From the NCBI GenBank assembly GCA_039029535.1, contig JBCCFW010000055.1, positions 1 through 38,389 on the forward strand: DNA of 38,389 nt, in the 5' to 3' direction. Position 1 is the stretch's first letter. Each line of letters opens with the position of its first letter. Source of the DNA: JBCCFW01 sp039029535 (GTDB lineage Bacteria > Acidobacteriota > JBCCFW01). The notes under the pieces were generated by a model that worked only from the letters and a program-made list of their open reading frames with translations, was not told the origin of the DNA and did no database searches. Below are positions 37,162 through 38,389 of the stretch, one piece after another. Made by a program: the position numbers and the translations under genes.

Positions 37162-38389
37162 TCAACCGGGCAGGTTGGACAGGGCATCGGCGACCCGACC
37201 ATGCCCGACGACCAGCTTGAGCACGGTGGAGCCCAGCCGGATCTTGTCGTTGTCGGCCATGGCCTGCTCGGTGATGCGGATCCCGTTGATTTGAGTGCCG
37301 TTGGTCGACTTGAGGTCCCGGAGCAGGTAGCGCCCCTCCCCCTGCACCTCGAAGGCCGCATGACGACGGCTGATGTCGGGGTCGTTGAGGGAGACCTCGG
37401 TGTCCGCGCGTCCGATGACCGTGGTCGGGCGATTGACGGGGAACACCACGCCAGCGTCGCGGCCTCGCTCGACCACGAGGTAGACCCCGTAGCTGGAGCG
37501 CACGACACCCGGAGGCAGGGCGGCCGCCTCGGCCGACGGGGCCGCCGCCGGAGCCACGACCTGCTCCCCGAGAGGAGGCAGTGAGGCCCCGGGCACCGTC
37601 GGAGCGGGCGCCATCGGCGGAGGCTGGAGACCGGCCGGCGGCACGACCGGTGGAGCCGGCGCCGGAATGCTGTCGGAGGGTGCCACCGGAGGCATCACGG
37701 GCGGGATCGACAAGGGACCGACTGCCGGTGGCACGGGAAGGCCCTCCCCCGGCGCTCCGAGCGGGTTCTCCGTGGGCGGGAGCACCGGCGGGATCGACAG
37801 GGGCTGTGACGAGATGTCGGATGGCGGCGTCAGCGGGCCGCTCGGGGGGTCGAGCTGACTCGGGATCGGCACCTGCCGCGTCGGCGGGCCGAAATCGGAG
37901 AGCTCGGGCAGCTCAGGCACCTCGCCCAGGGGCGCCTGCTGGGTCGGCGTCGGCGGCGGCTGGAGCTCCTGGTTGACCAGGCTCTGGGCAGGGATCGCCG
38001 GTGGGATGACCGGAGGCACGGGCTCCTCGACGGGCGGCGGGTCCGGCAGCGCCATCTCGCGGGTGGCCTCGGGGCCCGGAGCAGCCCCGAACGGGTCGGA
38101 GCGCGCGGCCGTGGTGTCTCCGACGGAGCTCGCCACCGAGAAGAGGTAGATGTTGGCGCCGCACTTGAACTGCTGGCCGCTGCGGATCTCGGCCACCGCG
38201 ACGCGTCGGCCCTCCAGGAAGGTGCCGTTGGTCGAACCGAGATCCTTGAGGACGTAGCGGTCGCCGGGAGCCAGCTCGATGGAAGCGTGAACGCCCGAGG
38301 TCTCGGGATCGCGGTAGTGGCGATCGATGCCCTCGGCCAGCTCGGAGGGAGCGACCAGCACCGGCCGAATCTCCGTACCGACGCGGAAG
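37162..38389 (-). CDS. Protein with two FHA domains and a proline-rich linker, 5' end cut
   Basis: At least 408 residues are visible; the frame stays open to the right window edge, so the true start lies outside. A GTG at 38361 falls inside the first FHA domain and is unlikely to be the start. FHA 1 (partial) has SGVHASIEL and DLGSTNGTFLEG. FHA 2 at the C-terminus has VIGRADTEVSL, DISRRHAAFEV and DLKSTNGTQINGI, the Gly-Arg, Ser-Arg-x-His and Asn residues that bind phosphothreonine. Between them, about 190 residues are rich in Pro, with repeats such as LSIPPVLPP and LSIPPVMPP. No membrane segment is visible. Such proteins usually act as scaffolds in Ser/Thr kinase signalling; the partner kinase is not in the window. 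Confidence 0.88.
   Translation of the reverse strand, partial: FRVGTEIRPVLVAPSELAEGIDRHYRDPETSGVHASIELAPGDRYVLKDLGSTNGTFLEGRRVAVAEIRSGQQFKCGANIYLFSVASSVGDTTAARSDPFGAAPGPEATREMALPDPPPVEEPVPPVIPPAIPAQSLVNQELQPPPTPTQQAPLGEVPELPELSDFGPPTRQVPIPSQLDPPSGPLTPPSDISSQPLSIPPVLPPTENPLGAPGEGLPVPPAVGPLSIPPVMPPVAPSDSIPAPAPPVVPPAGLQPPPMAPAPTVPGASLPPLGEQVVAPAAAPSAEAAALPPGVVRSSYGVYLVVERGRDAGVVFPVNRPTTVIGRADTEVSLNDPDISRRHAAFEVQGEGRYLLRDLKSTNGTQINGIRITEQAMADNDKIRLGSTVLKLVVGHGRVADALSNLPG

Noticed and set aside
1..38389. tRNA, rRNA, CRISPR arrays, insertion sequences and integrases
   Set aside because: I saw no regularly spaced repeats, transposase or integrase motifs, cloverleaf sequences or rRNA signatures in the window.

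Overview
High-GC, almost entirely minus-strand DNA from a Gram-negative-type bacterium. The clpS-clpA-aat set and the large secreted proteins built from subtilase, PKD, MAM-like, P-like and fibronectin-like modules fit an environmental lineage such as Acidobacteriota or Myxococcota. That assignment is an inference; no rRNA or other phylogenetic marker is present.

Layout, left to right. (1) 1-260 is a perfect 119-bp inverted repeat at the window edge that cuts off the start of a minus-strand response regulator; it looks like a contig-end fold-back. (2) 416-4301 is a compact minus-strand operon, clpS-clpA-aat-Nudix hydrolase. Its first three genes are the core of the bacterial Leu/N-degron pathway: aat tags, clpS recognises, clpA unfolds. 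(3) 4435-36650 is a 32-kb secretome island. Three tandem paralogous giant subtilases (3,066, 3,057 and 3,086 aa, KP-43-like) account for 27.6 kb. Between the second and third lie an intact secreted beta-propeller protein and a frameshifted paralogue of it. (4) 37162 to the right edge is a protein with two FHA domains joined by a proline-rich linker, cut by the window end.

The giant proteases share one architecture: an N-terminal membrane segment, a propeptide-like region, an S8 catalytic domain with extra insertions, a KP-43-type beta domain, several beta-sandwich modules, a very strongly conserved Trp/Pro-rich block of unknown function, a Ca-binding-type acidic loop, a MAM-like jelly roll, PKD, P-like and FN3-like domains, and a C-terminal module that the propeller proteins also carry. 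The leftmost copy (4435-13635) has lost the catalytic aspartate (Ser325), so it may be a pseudoprotease. A promoter-like block (TGGACT, 16 nt, TAnnTT) lies upstream of the first two giants; it occurs a second time further upstream of the second giant, and a degenerate form precedes the third. Terminator-like hairpins follow each giant gene, so each is probably its own transcription unit under shared control.

The best candidates for something undescribed are the triplicated giant protease family with one dead-looking member, its shared promoter block, the conserved central block, and the C-terminal module common to otherwise unrelated secreted proteins.
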